Shown here: positions 45,513-56,142 of the stretch, piece by piece
How the letters are laid out: every line of letters begins with the position of its first letter
How positions within the stretch are numbered: position 1 is the stretch's first letter
Assembly (NCBI RefSeq): GCF_000737575.1
Contig: NZ_CP006270.1
Location: forward strand, 2,297,163-2,361,162
Length of the DNA stretch: 64,000 nucleotides
Source of the DNA: Synechococcus sp. KORDI-49
GTDB lineage: Bacteria > Cyanobacteriota > Cyanobacteriia > PCC-6307 > Cyanobiaceae
Direction: 5' to 3'
Translations under genes and position numbers: made by a program
The notes under the pieces: generated by a model
Told to the model about the DNA's origin: nothing
Seen by the model: the letters and a program-made list of their open reading frames with translations, nothing else
Databases searched by the model: none

Positions 45513-46553
45513 ATGTTTGGTCTGATCGGACACTCAACGAGTTTTGACGCTGCGCGTCGCAAAGCGATGGAACTCGGCTTCGATCACATCGCGGAGGGGG
45601 ATCTCGACGTCTGGTGCAGCGCCCCGCCTCAACTGGTGGAGCATGTTCAGGTCACCAGTCCTGTCGGCACCACCATCGAGGGTGCCTACATCGACTCCTG
45701 CTTCGTGCCCGAGATGCTCAGCCGTTTCAAGACGGCACGTCGCAAGGTGCTCAACGCGATGGAGCTGGCTCAGAAGAAGGACATCGCCATCACTGCTCTC
45801 GGCGGGTTCACGTCCATCATTTTCGAGAACTTCAACCTGCTGCAGAACCAGACGGTTCGCAGCACAACCCTCGACTGGCGTCGGTTCACCACAGGAAACA
45901 CGCACACCGCCTGGGTGATTTGCCGTCAGGTGGAGAACAACGCCCCTTCGCTCGGGATCGACCTGAGCACAGCCAAGGTCGCGGTGGTGGGAGCCACCGG
46001 CGACATCGGTAGTGCCGTCTGCCGCTGGCTGTCCGCAAGAACGGGAGTCGGCGAGCTGCTGCTGGTGGCCCGGCAGCAGCAACCGCTCATGGATCTCCAA
46101 AAGGAGCTCGGCGGCGGTCGCATCCTCACGCTGGAGGAGGCTCTGCCGGAAGCCGATGTGGTCGTCTGGGTGGCGAGCATGCCGCGCACGCTCCAGATCG
46201 ATCAGGACAGCCTGCGCAGCCCCTGTCTGATGATTGATGGGGGGTATCCCAAGAATCTGGATGCGAAGGTCGCCGGCGGAGGCATCCACGTCCTCAAGGG
46301 AGGCATCGTCGAGTTCTGTCGTGACATCGGCTGGACGATGATGGAAATCGCCGAAATGGAGAAACCACAGCGACAGATGTTCGCCTGTTTCGCAGAGGCG
46401 ATGCTGCTTGAGTTCGAGCGCTGCCACACCAACTTCAGCTGGGGACGCAACAACATCACCCTGGAGAAGATGGATTTCATCGGAGCAGCGTCTGTCCGTC
46501 ACGGCTTTTCCACCCTCAATCTCCAGTCCAGGCTTCAGGCCGCCGCCGCCTGA
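45513..46553 (+). CDS. aar: Long-chain acyl-ACP reductase
   Basis: 346 residues. Reduces acyl-ACP to fatty aldehyde with NADPH. The nucleotide-binding motif is [20 protein letters not shown] near residue 153. The conserved N-terminus is [23 protein letters not shown], and the C-terminus includes [19 protein letters not shown], with a Cys near residue 292 (MFACFAEAM) that may be the acyl-binding cysteine. Next to ado, it completes the alkane pathway; accA starts 27 bases later. Confidence 0.97.
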   Translation: MFGLIGHSTSFDAARRKAMELGFDHIAEGDLDVWCSAPPQLVEHVQVTSPVGTTIEGAYIDSCFVPEMLSRFKTARRKVLNAMELAQKKDIAITALGGFTSIIFENFNLLQNQTVRSTTLDWRRFTTGNTHTAWVICRQVENNAPSLGIDLSTAKVAVVGATGDIGSAVCRWLSARTGVGELLLVARQQQPLMDLQKELGGGRILTLEEALPEADVVVWVASMPRTLQIDQDSLRSPCLMIDGGYPKNLDAKVAGGGIHVLKGGIVEFCRDIGWTMMEIAEMEKPQRQMFACFAEAMLLEFERCHTNFSWGRNNITLEKMDFIGAASVRHGFSTLNLQSRLQAAAA

Positions 46554-46580
46554 CGTCGCCGCCCACTCACTTTCCTGACC

Positions 46581-47570
46581 ATGCCGCGCCGACCCCTGCT
46601 TGAGTTCGAGAAGCCCCTGGTGGAGCTGGAGCAGCAGATCGAGCAGATCCGTCAGCTGGCCCGTGATTCGGAGGTCGATGTCAGTCAGCAGCTGCATCAG
46701 CTGGAGACGCTCGCTGCGAAACGCCGGCAGGAGATCTTCCAATCGCTGTCGCCTTCTCAGAAGATTCAGGTGGCCAGGCACCCGCACCGGCCCAGCACCC
46801 TGGACTTCATCCAGATGTTCTGTGACGACTGGGTCGAACTTCACGGTGACCGTCGCGGCAATGACGATCAGGCCCTTGTGGGTGGCCTGGGTCGACTCGG
46901 CGATCGGCCCGTCGTTCTGATCGGCCACCAGAAGGGTCGAGACACCAAGGAAAATGTCGCCCGCAACTTCGGGATGGCCACCCCGGGGGGGTACCGCAAG
47001 GCTCTGCGCCTGATGGATCATGCCGACCGGTTCCGTCTGCCGGTGATCACCTTCATCGACACTCCTGGCGCCTACGCGGGCCTGCAGGCCGAGGAACAGG
47101 GGCAAGGCGAGGCGATTGCTGTGAATCTGCGTGAGATGTTCCGACTGCGGGTCCCCGTGATCGCCACCGTCATCGGCGAAGGCGGCTCCGGTGGTGCGCT
47201 GGGGATCGGCGTGGCCGACCGCTTGCTCATGTTCGAGCACAGCGTCTACACCGTTGCCAGCCCCGAAGCCTGTGCCTCGATCCTCTGGCGGGATGCCGCC
47301 AAGGCGCCTGAAGCTGCGGAGGCGCTGCGGATCACAGGCCCTGATCTACTGAAGCTGGGGCTGGTGGATGAGGTGCTTCCCGAGCCTGCCGGTGGCAACA
47401 ACTGGGCGCCTCTGGAGGCAGGCCAGACGCTTCGATCAGCCATCGATCGCCATCTGGATGAGCTGCTGACCCTTTCCGAGACCGATCTGAGGGCGCACAG
47501 ATACAGCAAATTTCGAGCAATGGGGCAATTTTTTGAAGGAACGTCACACGAATCGCGTTTTGCCGCTTAA
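46581..47570 (+). CDS. accA: Acetyl-CoA carboxylase carboxyltransferase alpha subunit
   Basis: 329 residues. With AccD it transfers CO2 from carboxybiotin to acetyl-CoA, giving malonyl-CoA. The helical N-terminus [25 protein letters not shown] is typical. The crotonase-like core has [48 protein letters not shown] and [20 protein letters not shown]. Its position after ado-aar links hydrocarbon synthesis and fatty-acid supply. Confidence 0.97.
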   Translation: MPRRPLLEFEKPLVELEQQIEQIRQLARDSEVDVSQQLHQLETLAAKRRQEIFQSLSPSQKIQVARHPHRPSTLDFIQMFCDDWVELHGDRRGNDDQALVGGLGRLGDRPVVLIGHQKGRDTKENVARNFGMATPGGYRKALRLMDHADRFRLPVITFIDTPGAYAGLQAEEQGQGEAIAVNLREMFRLRVPVIATVIGEGGSGGALGIGVADRLLMFEHSVYTVASPEACASILWRDAAKAPEAAEALRITGPDLLKLGLVDEVLPEPAGGNNWAPLEAGQTLRSAIDRHLDELLTLSETDLRAHRYSKFRAMGQFFEGTSHESRFAA

Positions 47571-47594
47571 GGTGTGTCGGTTTGCTAACCCGAC

Positions 47595-48302
47595 TTGCCT
47601 ACGGCCCTGATCACTGGAGCAAGTCGTGGAATCGGCCGTCGAGCAGCTGAGCTTCTCGCCCACAAGGGTTGGGATCTCATGCTCACTGCTCGCAGCGGCG
47701 ATCAGCTTGAAGATCTGCGCACGGCTCTCAGCCCATCAGGCTGTTCCGTGGCGGCTGAAGCGGTCGACCTGACCGATCCAGCTGCCATCGCACCTGCGAT
47801 GAGCAATCTTCTGAGCCAGGGCGATGCACCATCGGTGCTGGTGAACAATGCCGGGGCTGCCTACACGGGTGACCTCCTGGCCATGACTCTCGAGCGCTGG
47901 CAGTGGCTGCTGCAGCTCAATCTCACCAGTGTCGTGCAGGTCTGCGCAGCCGTGGTTCCGGCCATGCGCGCGCAGGGAGGACTGGTGATCAACGTCAGCA
48001 GCCATGCCGCGCACAACGCCTTTCCCCAATGGGGGGCCTACTCGGTCACCAAGGCTGCGCTGGTGCGTTTCACCCGCTGTCTGGCGGAGGAGGAACGCTG
48101 TCATGGCGTTCGCGCCTGCACCCTCACCCTCGGTGCGGTGAATTCATCCCTGTGGGATGCGGAAACCGTACAAAGCGATTTCGATCGTCGTGCCATGCTC
48201 AGCATCGATCAGGCGGCCCAAGCCCTGCTGCATCTGGCCGAGCAACCGACCAACCAGGTCATCGAAGACCTCACCCTGATGCCGGCCATCGGCGCCTTCT
48301 GA
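47595..48302 (+). CDS. Short-chain dehydrogenase/reductase
   Basis: 235 residues, TTG start. Classical SDR motifs are present: TALITGASRGIGRRAAELLA (NAD(P) binding), VLVNNAGAAYTG, catalytic Ser in VINVSSHAAHNAFPQ and the pair Tyr-x-x-x-Lys in YSVTKAALVRF. The substrate is unknown; position after accA suggests a possible role with lipids, but folE follows 7 bases later and a pterin role is equally possible. Confidence 0.9.
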   Translation: MPTALITGASRGIGRRAAELLAHKGWDLMLTARSGDQLEDLRTALSPSGCSVAAEAVDLTDPAAIAPAMSNLLSQGDAPSVLVNNAGAAYTGDLLAMTLERWQWLLQLNLTSVVQVCAAVVPAMRAQGGLVINVSSHAAHNAFPQWGAYSVTKAALVRFTRCLAEEERCHGVRACTLTLGAVNSSLWDAETVQSDFDRRAMLSIDQAAQALLHLAEQPTNQVIEDLTLMPAIGAF

Positions 48303-48309
48303 AGACCCC

Positions 48310-49101
48310 ATGACTTCCACCGTCCCTTTCGTCTCCAACGGCGCTGCCCAGAACGGCAACGGCAATGGCAACGGACTTGCCAGATCCACGACCAACGGCA
48401 TCAGCAACATCCTCAAGCCGGCTGTTTCAGCCTGCATTCGTGAACGTCTCCAGGAGCGAGGTGTCTCGTTCCTGGCCAATGACAACATCGCAGCCCACCT
48501 CGAGCCCGGTGAGCTGGCTGAACTCCAGATTGAAGTGGCAGACAAGGTTCGCGATCTGCTGCGCAGCCTGGTGATCGACATCGACAACGATCACAACACC
48601 CATGAGACGGCTGAGCGTGTCGCGAAGATGTACCTCCATGAGGTGTTCAAGGGCCGCTATCACGAGCAGCCGAAGGTCGCCAGCTTCCCGAATGTGAAGC
48701 AGCTCGATGAGATCTACACCGTGGGCCCGATCACGGTGCGATCCGCCTGTTCCCACCACTTGGTTCCGATCATGGGCAACTGCTGGATCGGCATCAAGCC
48801 CGGTGCCAGGGTGATCGGCCTGTCCAAGTTCACCAGGGTGGCCGACTGGGTCTTTTCCCGCCCTCACATCCAGGAAGAGGCCGTGATGATCCTGGCCGAT
48901 GAAATCGAGAAGCTGTGTGAGCCCCAGGGCTTGGGCATCATCATCAAGGCTCAGCACTACTGCATGAAGTGGCGCGGTGTGAAGGAGCCTCAGACCAGCA
49001 TGGTGAACTCTGTGGTCCGCGGTGACTTCCGCCACGATCCCAGCCTGAAGCAGGAATTCTTCGAGCTCGTGCGTCAGCAGGAAGCTCTGCTGAGCACCTG
49101 A
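48310..49101 (+). CDS. folE: GTP cyclohydrolase I
   Basis: 263 residues, against roughly 220 for typical bacterial enzymes. Opens GTP to 7,8-dihydroneopterin triphosphate for folate or pterin synthesis. The core is clear: HETAERVAKMYLHEVFKGRY, TVGPITVRSACSHHLVPIMGNCWIG with zinc-binding Cys and His, IGLSKFTRVADWVFSRPHIQEE and IIKAQHYCMKWRGVKE with the second Cys. The extra N-terminus holds an Asn/Gly repeat (NGNGNGNG). The start follows the SDR stop by 7 bases. Confidence 0.95.
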   Translation: MTSTVPFVSNGAAQNGNGNGNGLARSTTNGISNILKPAVSACIRERLQERGVSFLANDNIAAHLEPGELAELQIEVADKVRDLLRSLVIDIDNDHNTHETAERVAKMYLHEVFKGRYHEQPKVASFPNVKQLDEIYTVGPITVRSACSHHLVPIMGNCWIGIKPGARVIGLSKFTRVADWVFSRPHIQEEAVMILADEIEKLCEPQGLGIIIKAQHYCMKWRGVKEPQTSMVNSVVRGDFRHDPSLKQEFFELVRQQEALLST

Positions 49102-49475
49102 TCACCGGGCGCATGGCCACCACGGCCATCACGTTCCCGTTCATGTCGTCTGAGCCAAGCCGGTAGCTGCGGGAATCCACTTCCCCCACCAGTTGCCAGT
49201 TCGTCTGGCCCGGCAGCTGGCGGAACCAGTCAGATCGAACCGTCGCAGTCCTTCGAGGGTCTGCTCCACCATCCCCTCCGCGATCGTGTCTGAGGTGATC
49301 CGCTGCTCAGCACTTTGATCTGCTGCTGCGGAGTCATCGTGAGACCCGGCACGCACTGCTGCGTGGCTCCAAGCCTGCAACCCACCAGAACCCCCTGACC
49401 CTGTCCGGAGCTCTGGGTGAGAAGGGTCGCTGCCAGCGATGCGCCCAGCATGAAGACAGGAGACAAGCGGGCCAT
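49102..49475 (-). pseudogene. Frameshifted small exported protein gene
   Basis: The start at 49475 reads MARLSPVFMLGASLAATLL, a signal-peptide-like head, then GCRLGATQQCVPGLTMTPQQQ. After about 55 codons protein-like sequence moves to the -1 frame (SAEQRITSDTIAEGMVEQ, TLEGLRRFDLT) and then shifts by -1 again (WFRQLPGQTNWQLVGEVDSRSYRLGSDDMNGNVMAVVA). This fits two single-base losses in a formerly intact gene, a sequencing artefact, or, less likely, programmed frameshifting. Together with short flanks it fills the 398-base gap between folE and trpF. No known function. Confidence 0.5.
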
Positions 49476-49499
49476 GGTGAAACTGTGCGTTTTTGATGA

Positions 49500-50171
49500 C
49501 TAACGGCGTTGCTCCCGCACGACCTTCACAAGGGCTTCGACCCGGCTGAGATCCTTGCGGCCAGGGGCTGTTTCCAGTCGGCTCGAGGCATCGAGACCAT
49601 GCGGATGAACCCGGTTCAGCAGCTCGGGCACCCACTCGGCACTGATGCCGCCGGCCAGCCACCAGGGCAACGGCAGCTCGGTATCCGCCAGCCAGTCCAG
49701 GGGCAACCGATGACCGGTGCCTCCCAGCTGACCCGGACTCCAGGCATCGAGCAGCAGGGCATCGACATGGTCGAGGTACGGGTTCAGCTTCTGCAGATCA
49801 GCGGAAGACCGCAGCCGCAGTGCCTTCCACCACTGCACCTGCGGGTAACGCTGTTTCAGAGACTGGCAGCGTTCCGGGGATTCCTCTCCGTGGAGCTGCA
49901 CCACGCTGGGGGCTCCTTCACCGGCCAGGGCCTCGGCAAGGCTGGCATCATCCGGCTCGGCCACCACCCAGACGCGCTGCACACCGGCTGCCTCGCGGGC
50001 CAGGGCCTCGAACAGATGGCGTCGAGCCGTGGCCTCAACGAAGCGGGGTGTTTCAGCGACGCCGATCACGCCGATCGCGTCCACCCCCATGGCAGCGATG
50101 GCCAGGGCCTGGTCTGTCTCCGTGAGCCCGCAGATCTTGAGGGCCGGTTGTGGCGTCTGCTGCTCAGGCAA
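49500..50171 (-). CDS. trpF: Phosphoribosylanthranilate isomerase
   Basis: 223 residues. Third step of tryptophan synthesis. The TIM-barrel motifs are PALKICGLTETDQALAIA with the catalytic Cys, VVQLHGEES, and LLLDAWSPGQLGGTGHRLPLDW with the phosphate-binding region; GLDASSRLETAPGRKDLSRVEALV is the conserved C-terminus. The start appears to be TTG. It is divergent from the M50 protease gene. Confidence 0.95.
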   Translation of the reverse strand: MPEQQTPQPALKICGLTETDQALAIAAMGVDAIGVIGVAETPRFVEATARRHLFEALAREAAGVQRVWVVAEPDDASLAEALAGEGAPSVVQLHGEESPERCQSLKQRYPQVQWWKALRLRSSADLQKLNPYLDHVDALLLDAWSPGQLGGTGHRLPLDWLADTELPLPWWLAGGISAEWVPELLNRVHPHGLDASSRLETAPGRKDLSRVEALVKVVREQRR

Positions 50172-50241
50172 AAGTCGTGCTGTTCACTCTCCTTAGGATC
50201 GGGGACATCCGTCGCCGCGGCGACACCCTGGGAAGGCCGTT

Positions 50242-51495
50242 TTGGGAGAGGGCTGGCAACTTCTGAAAATCCGCGGGATTCCCCTGTTCATTCAGCCCAG
50301 CTGGCTGGTGTCCGTGGTGCTCTTCACCATGATCTTCCAGTCGCGTTTCGCTGCCACAGTCACGCCTGCCGTGGCAGCAGGCACCAGCTGGGGGCTTGGT
50401 CTGCTCACGGCTCTTCTGCTGTTTCTCTCCGTTCTGCTGCATGAGCTCGGCCATGCCCTGATGGCGCTGCGGGAGGGGGTGAAGGTCCGCAGCATCACGC
50501 TTTTCCACCTCGGCGGCATCGCTCGGATCGAACGTGATTGCGACACGGCGATGGGAAGTCTGCGCATCGCTGCCGCCGGCCCGCTGGTGAGCCTGATCCT
50601 GGCCCTGGGGCTGTTGCTCTCCGCACCGTCCCTGGATGGAGGCCGTCCGCTGCTGGCGATGGTGCTGACCCAGCTGGGCGCTCTCAATCTGATGCTGGGC
50701 CTGTTCAATCTTCTGCCCGGCCTGCCGCTGGACGGCGGTCAGATCCTCAAGGCTCTCGTCTGGAAGTTCAGCGGTAGCCAGAAACGCGGAATGCAGGTGG
50801 CCTCCGCTTCCGGGCGAGCGCTCTCGACGCTGCTGATCGTGATGGGCGTGCTGCTGCTCGTGCGCGGTGGCGGTTTTTCAGGTGTGTTTCTGATGCTGAT
50901 CGGCTGGTTCGGTCTCGGTGCCAACCGGGGCCAGGCCCAGATGCTGGTGCTTCAGAAAGTGCTTCAGGATCTCAAGGTGTCGGATGCAGCCGGCCGTCGT
51001 TTTCGGGTGCTGGAGTCGGATCAGAGCCTGCGCCAGCTCAGCAGCATGCGTCTGCGGGAGTCCGAAGGCGGCCGCGGGGATGACTGGGTGCTGATCTGCC
51101 GCGGCGGTCGCTGGATCGGATGGGTGGATGATCAGCCGCTGCGGGATCTGCCGGTGCAGCAGTGGGACCGTCAGCGCCTGGAGGATCATCTGCGCCCTCT
51201 GGAGGAACTGCCTTCCATCCACGATCGCGAGCCGCTCTGGAAAGCGATCGAGGCCCTGGAGCAAACCAGTCAGGGGCGTCTTCTGGTGTTCGGTCCCGCT
51301 GGTCTTCCCTCCGGCACGATCGACCGCATGGATGTGGGCGAAGCGGTGCTTCAGAAGCTGGGGGTGCGGCTGCCGCCACCGATCCTGGAGGAGGCCCGCA
51401 AGCAGAACGGTTACCCCATGGGCCTGGCGATGCTGCCTCAGGTGGTGGAGTCGATGCAGGCTGCCGAGACGGACACCCGCCGCTCCAGCTCCTGA
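50242..51495 (+). CDS. Site-2-type (M50) membrane metalloprotease
   Basis: 417 residues. The zinc motif HELGH lies in LLHELGHALMALREGVKV, and the second motif NLLPGLPLDGGQIL holds the third ligand Asp. Several hydrophobic helices enclose the site, and the C-terminal 170 residues are soluble and resemble a weak CBS pair. Family members cleave membrane-anchored regulators such as anti-sigma factors. The TTG start is inferred from sequence onset. The 3' end overlaps the facing lipoate-ligase-like gene by 58 bases. Confidence 0.9.
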   Translation: MGEGWQLLKIRGIPLFIQPSWLVSVVLFTMIFQSRFAATVTPAVAAGTSWGLGLLTALLLFLSVLLHELGHALMALREGVKVRSITLFHLGGIARIERDCDTAMGSLRIAAAGPLVSLILALGLLLSAPSLDGGRPLLAMVLTQLGALNLMLGLFNLLPGLPLDGGQILKALVWKFSGSQKRGMQVASASGRALSTLLIVMGVLLLVRGGGFSGVFLMLIGWFGLGANRGQAQMLVLQKVLQDLKVSDAAGRRFRVLESDQSLRQLSSMRLRESEGGRGDDWVLICRGGRWIGWVDDQPLRDLPVQQWDRQRLEDHLRPLEELPSIHDREPLWKAIEALEQTSQGRLLVFGPAGLPSGTIDRMDVGEAVLQKLGVRLPPPILEEARKQNGYPMGLAMLPQVVESMQAAETDTRRSSS

Positions 51496-52193
51496 CGTTC
51501 CACCGTCGTGAGTGGTTGCTCGCTCCAGCCCAGCTCCGGCCACTGCCTTTGCAGTGCCAGGAACAGATGCTGCTCCAGTCCTTGCCGTGGGATGGCCGCC
51601 GCCGCCGGAGCCGGAGTGGTCTCCCGGAACACCGCACGCCACAGGTCCGCCGGAGGGTCGAGCAGGATCTCGCCGTGCTGCAGCAGACGGCCCCTCTGCC
51701 ACCGCTGGGCACTGCCGATGCGCTTGATGCCGCGGCCATCCACCAGATCGGCCACGGTGGAGCGCGCGAAGCAGTTCGCGTCCTCCCCCGTGGCCGCTTC
51801 GTCACCGAAGCGCAGCTCATCCCCCAGCGACCGGAAGCCTTCGATCAGCCAGTGGCAGGCCTCCCGATAGGCCTGACGGCGCTGGCGGGGAGCTCCGGGC
51901 CAGATCAAGGCATAGGTGAGTCCTCCGGCATGCAGCACCGCCTGGCCTCCACTGGGGCGCCTCACGATCGAGAGATGACCTTCCGCGGCCAGGTCACGCC
52001 AGTGGTCAGGCCATTGCCGCTGGTGGCGGCCCAGGGAGAGCCATGCCCCTGACCAGCGATAGAACCGCAGCACCGGTCTCGGATCCGTCTGCTCCAGAAG
52101 CATCTGATCGAGGGCCATCTGCCAGGGACCATCGGCGCACAGCATCGGCAGCAGGCGCCCCCGTGGAGCATCGCTCGTCATGCTGGTGATCAT
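51438..52193 (-). CDS. Lipoate-protein ligase A-like (BPL/LplA/LipB family)
   Basis: 251 residues. The fold motif is VLRFYRWSGAWLSLGRHQ and the binding loop IVRRPSGGQAVLHAGGLTYALI; ADLVDGRGIKRIGSAQRWQRGRLLQHGEILL is typical of LplA-like proteins, which attach lipoate or octanoate to E2 subunits. The start at MITSMTSDA was preferred over an ATG four codons inside. The N-terminus abuts the divergent TauE-like gene. Confidence 0.85.
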   Translation of the reverse strand: MITSMTSDAPRGRLLPMLCADGPWQMALDQMLLEQTDPRPVLRFYRWSGAWLSLGRHQRQWPDHWRDLAAEGHLSIVRRPSGGQAVLHAGGLTYALIWPGAPRQRRQAYREACHWLIEGFRSLGDELRFGDEAATGEDANCFARSTVADLVDGRGIKRIGSAQRWQRGRLLQHGEILLDPPADLWRAVFRETTPAPAAAAIPRQGLEQHLFLALQRQWPELGWSEQPLTTVERQELERRVSVSAACIDSTT

Positions 52194-52208
52194 GTTCTCG
52201 CTGAAGCC

Positions 52209-52976
52209 GTGCTGCCCTGGTGGGACTATCCCCTGCTCATCGCTCTGGGACTGTTCGCCGGAGGGCTGGCCGGTCTGCTGGGAATCGGCGGCGGTCTGAT
52301 CTTCGCGCCCCTGCTGCTCTGGCTGGATCTGCCGCCCCATCAGGCCCTGGCCACCAGCAGTTTCGCCATCGTGCCCACGGCTCTGGCCGGCACCATCACG
52401 CACCTGAGCGGCGACAGCCTGCCCTGGCGATCCGGTCTGTCCATCGGTCTGGCGGCCTTCGGTTCAGCCTTGGTGTTCGGGGGCCTGGCCGGCTGGGCAT
52501 CGGGCTGGGTGCTGCTGGCCATGCAGACCATGATCTACATCGTGCTGGCGTTCACCGTGCGGCCGCGGCCTGAACAGGAAACGGAGGAGGTTGACCTCGA
52601 TGCCAAGGCGCTGAAGCTCTCCGGAACCGGCTGCATCGCCGGCTGGACCGCCGGAATGCTGGGGCTGGGGGGAGGACTGGTGATGGTGCCGCTGATGAAC
52701 GGTCCGTTCGGGGTTCCGATCCACCAGGCGGTGCGTCTCAGCACCGTGGCGGTGTTCTGCTCCGCCTCGGCCGCGTCGCTGCAGTTTCTGCATGAGGGGC
52801 GTGGGGTACCGGTGATGGGACTGCTCCTGGGGGGGGTGGCGGCGATCGCCGCCCGCTGGACCGCGAGCCGCCTGGATCAGTTCGATGCGCTGCTGCTGGT
52901 GCGGCTGCTGCGGGGTCTTGCGATCGTGCTGGCGATCGACAGCTGTCGGCGGGCCCTGCATCTGGTGCTCAGCTGA
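52209..52976 (+). CDS. TauE/SafE-family membrane permease
   Basis: 255 residues with about seven membrane helices and the family's internal duplication: GLLGIGGGLIFAPLLLW in the first half and GMLGLGGGLVMVPLMN in the second. Homologues export sulfite or other organic anions; the substrate is unknown. The start is GTG. Its end overlaps the facing CRR6-like gene by 8 bases. Confidence 0.88.
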   Translation: MLPWWDYPLLIALGLFAGGLAGLLGIGGGLIFAPLLLWLDLPPHQALATSSFAIVPTALAGTITHLSGDSLPWRSGLSIGLAAFGSALVFGGLAGWASGWVLLAMQTMIYIVLAFTVRPRPEQETEEVDLDAKALKLSGTGCIAGWTAGMLGLGGGLVMVPLMNGPFGVPIHQAVRLSTVAVFCSASAASLQFLHEGRGVPVMGLLLGGVAAIAARWTASRLDQFDALLLVRLLRGLAIVLAIDSCRRALHLVLS

Positions 52977-53451
52977 CGGCTCCGTCCAGCAGGGTCCAGA
53001 AGCCGGCATCCAGCTCGTAGCCGAGGGAGGCGGCCATCTGGGACAGGTTGCCCCGCATCGATCGTCCCAGGGTCTGGCGGCAGAGGTCGTCCAGCTGCAT
53101 CAGACGATGGGTGATCCAGAGCTCCAGGGCTTCGGGCTCGAAGCGCAGTCCATCGGTGCGGCTGAACCGGTGGGGGACCACCATGGCCACGTGACGGATC
53201 AGGCTGCCCTGATCCCGCTCCAGCACCAACGGCAGCCAGGGGTGGCGGGCGTCGGCCCTCAGCGCCCACAGCCGCGGTTCGGGGCATTCCGCCAGCTCTC
53301 TCGGGTCGTCGGCCTGGCGAGGCCAGTCGAAGCTCAGCTCCAGGGTCGCCCCCTGGGTGAGAACCTCCCCCAGGGATCTGGCTGCCCACGGTTGCAGTGG
53401 CGTGAGATCGAGACGACGGATCGCATCGGCATCGATCTGGACCGATTCCAT
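52969..53451 (-). CDS. CRR6-family protein (NDH-1 assembly factor, putative)
   Basis: 160 residues. The strings LQPWAARSLGEVL, ELSFDWPRQADDPRELAECPEPRLW and HVAMVVPHRFSRTDGLRFEPEALELWI are what I recall for the CRR6/DUF1817 family, which in plants matures NdhI and so the NDH complex. No enzyme motif is evident. The start MESVQIDAD was chosen; longer frames upstream run into low-complexity. The psaM gene starts 84 bases away on the opposite strand. Confidence 0.8.
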   Translation of the reverse strand: MESVQIDADAIRRLDLTPLQPWAARSLGEVLTQGATLELSFDWPRQADDPRELAECPEPRLWALRADARHPWLPLVLERDQGSLIRHVAMVVPHRFSRTDGLRFEPEALELWITHRLMQLDDLCRQTLGRSMRGNLSQMAASLGYELDAGFWTLLDGAVS

Positions 53452-53535
53452 GGTGAGGTGTGACAGGCCTTTGCGAATGATGGCGCGCAGCCGTCCCTCT
53501 GAAGAACAATGGGACGGTTTCCCCGGACTGCATCC

Positions 53536-53640
53536 ATGGCCAGCGCCCTGACCTCGCCAGAGATCTTCATCGCCCTTGTGGTGGCTGCCCACGCTGCGGT
53601 GCTCGCTCTGCGCCTCTCCATCAGCCTGTACGAGGCCTGA
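53536..53640 (+). CDS. psaM: Photosystem I subunit XII (PsaM)
   Basis: A 34-residue protein, MASALTSPEIFIALVVAAHA then AVLALRLSISLYEA. It is one membrane helix with a short polar start and the closing pattern LxxRLSxxLY of PsaM, which sits at the trimer interface of cyanobacterial photosystem I. It is easily missed because of its length. It is the only feature in the 260 bases between the CRR6-like start and the next gene. Confidence 0.85.
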   Translation: MASALTSPEIFIALVVAAHAAVLALRLSISLYEA

Positions 53641-53711
53641 TCCCCTTCTGTTGCGGTGGGGCTTGGCAGCAATGGTTCGCTGCGTTACAAACGATCAGCT
53701 GACCCTGTCAG

Positions 53712-54068
53712 TTGGCTTCGTCAACTGCTCCACCACCAGCCAGTCGTCCGGTTGATGCCGCAACGCTGGCGTCCGTCATCCAGCGTCAGAACGACCGCCG
53801 AGAGCTGCAGTGCAGTGTTCTGGCGCTCGCGGTGAAGCTCGGATTCGTTCTGCTGGGCTGCGTCAGCCTGGTTCGGCTGTCGATGGCGTATCAGGAGCGG
53901 CTGGAACGGCACGGCGAAATCAATGCTGTGGTGACCGTTGAAACCGCCAAGCTGGAATCGCTGCAGCAACGCTTCGACCGTCTGTTCAGCATCGGCGGTG
54001 AAGAGCGCCTGATCGGTGAACAGGACCAGTGGATCGCCCCCAACCGTCTGCGTGTGATCTGGCGCTGA
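53712..54068 (+). CDS. Single-span membrane protein with coiled coil, hypothetical
   Basis: 118 residues, TTG start. The N-terminus is soluble (PVDAATLASVIQRQNDRREL), followed by one membrane helix (SVLALAVKLGFVLLGCVSLV) and an external helical segment with heptad character (AVVTVETAKLESLQQRFDRLF). I cannot assign a function. It lies just before por, 69 bases upstream. Confidence 0.7.
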   Translation: MASSTAPPPASRPVDAATLASVIQRQNDRRELQCSVLALAVKLGFVLLGCVSLVRLSMAYQERLERHGEINAVVTVETAKLESLQQRFDRLFSIGGEERLIGEQDQWIAPNRLRVIWR

Positions 54069-54125
54069 GAATCCTGTCGCCTTTGGCTGGACATGCGCTC
54101 AACACTGCAGACTGATCGCTTCTGA

Positions 54126-55088
<963 letters not shown>

Positions 55089-55101
55089 TCGGGCCGGTTG
55101 A

Positions 55102-55992
<891 letters not shown>

Positions 55993-56142
55993 TCAGCGAC
56001 CTTCACAAGAGGTGTGGCTTCATTCAACAGCAGCGGATGTATGCCGGCAGGTTTTCACCAAGAAACGAAAGATCTGCGCTGCTTGCTGCCAAGGATCTGC
56101 GCATTTTCTTCGGCTTGATTGAAAAGAAATGAGTGCAAATGC

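Noticed and set aside
45534-47240. 568-codon minus-strand frame opposite aar and accA
   Set aside because: It spans two well-conserved genes and shows only the composition of a high-GC shadow.
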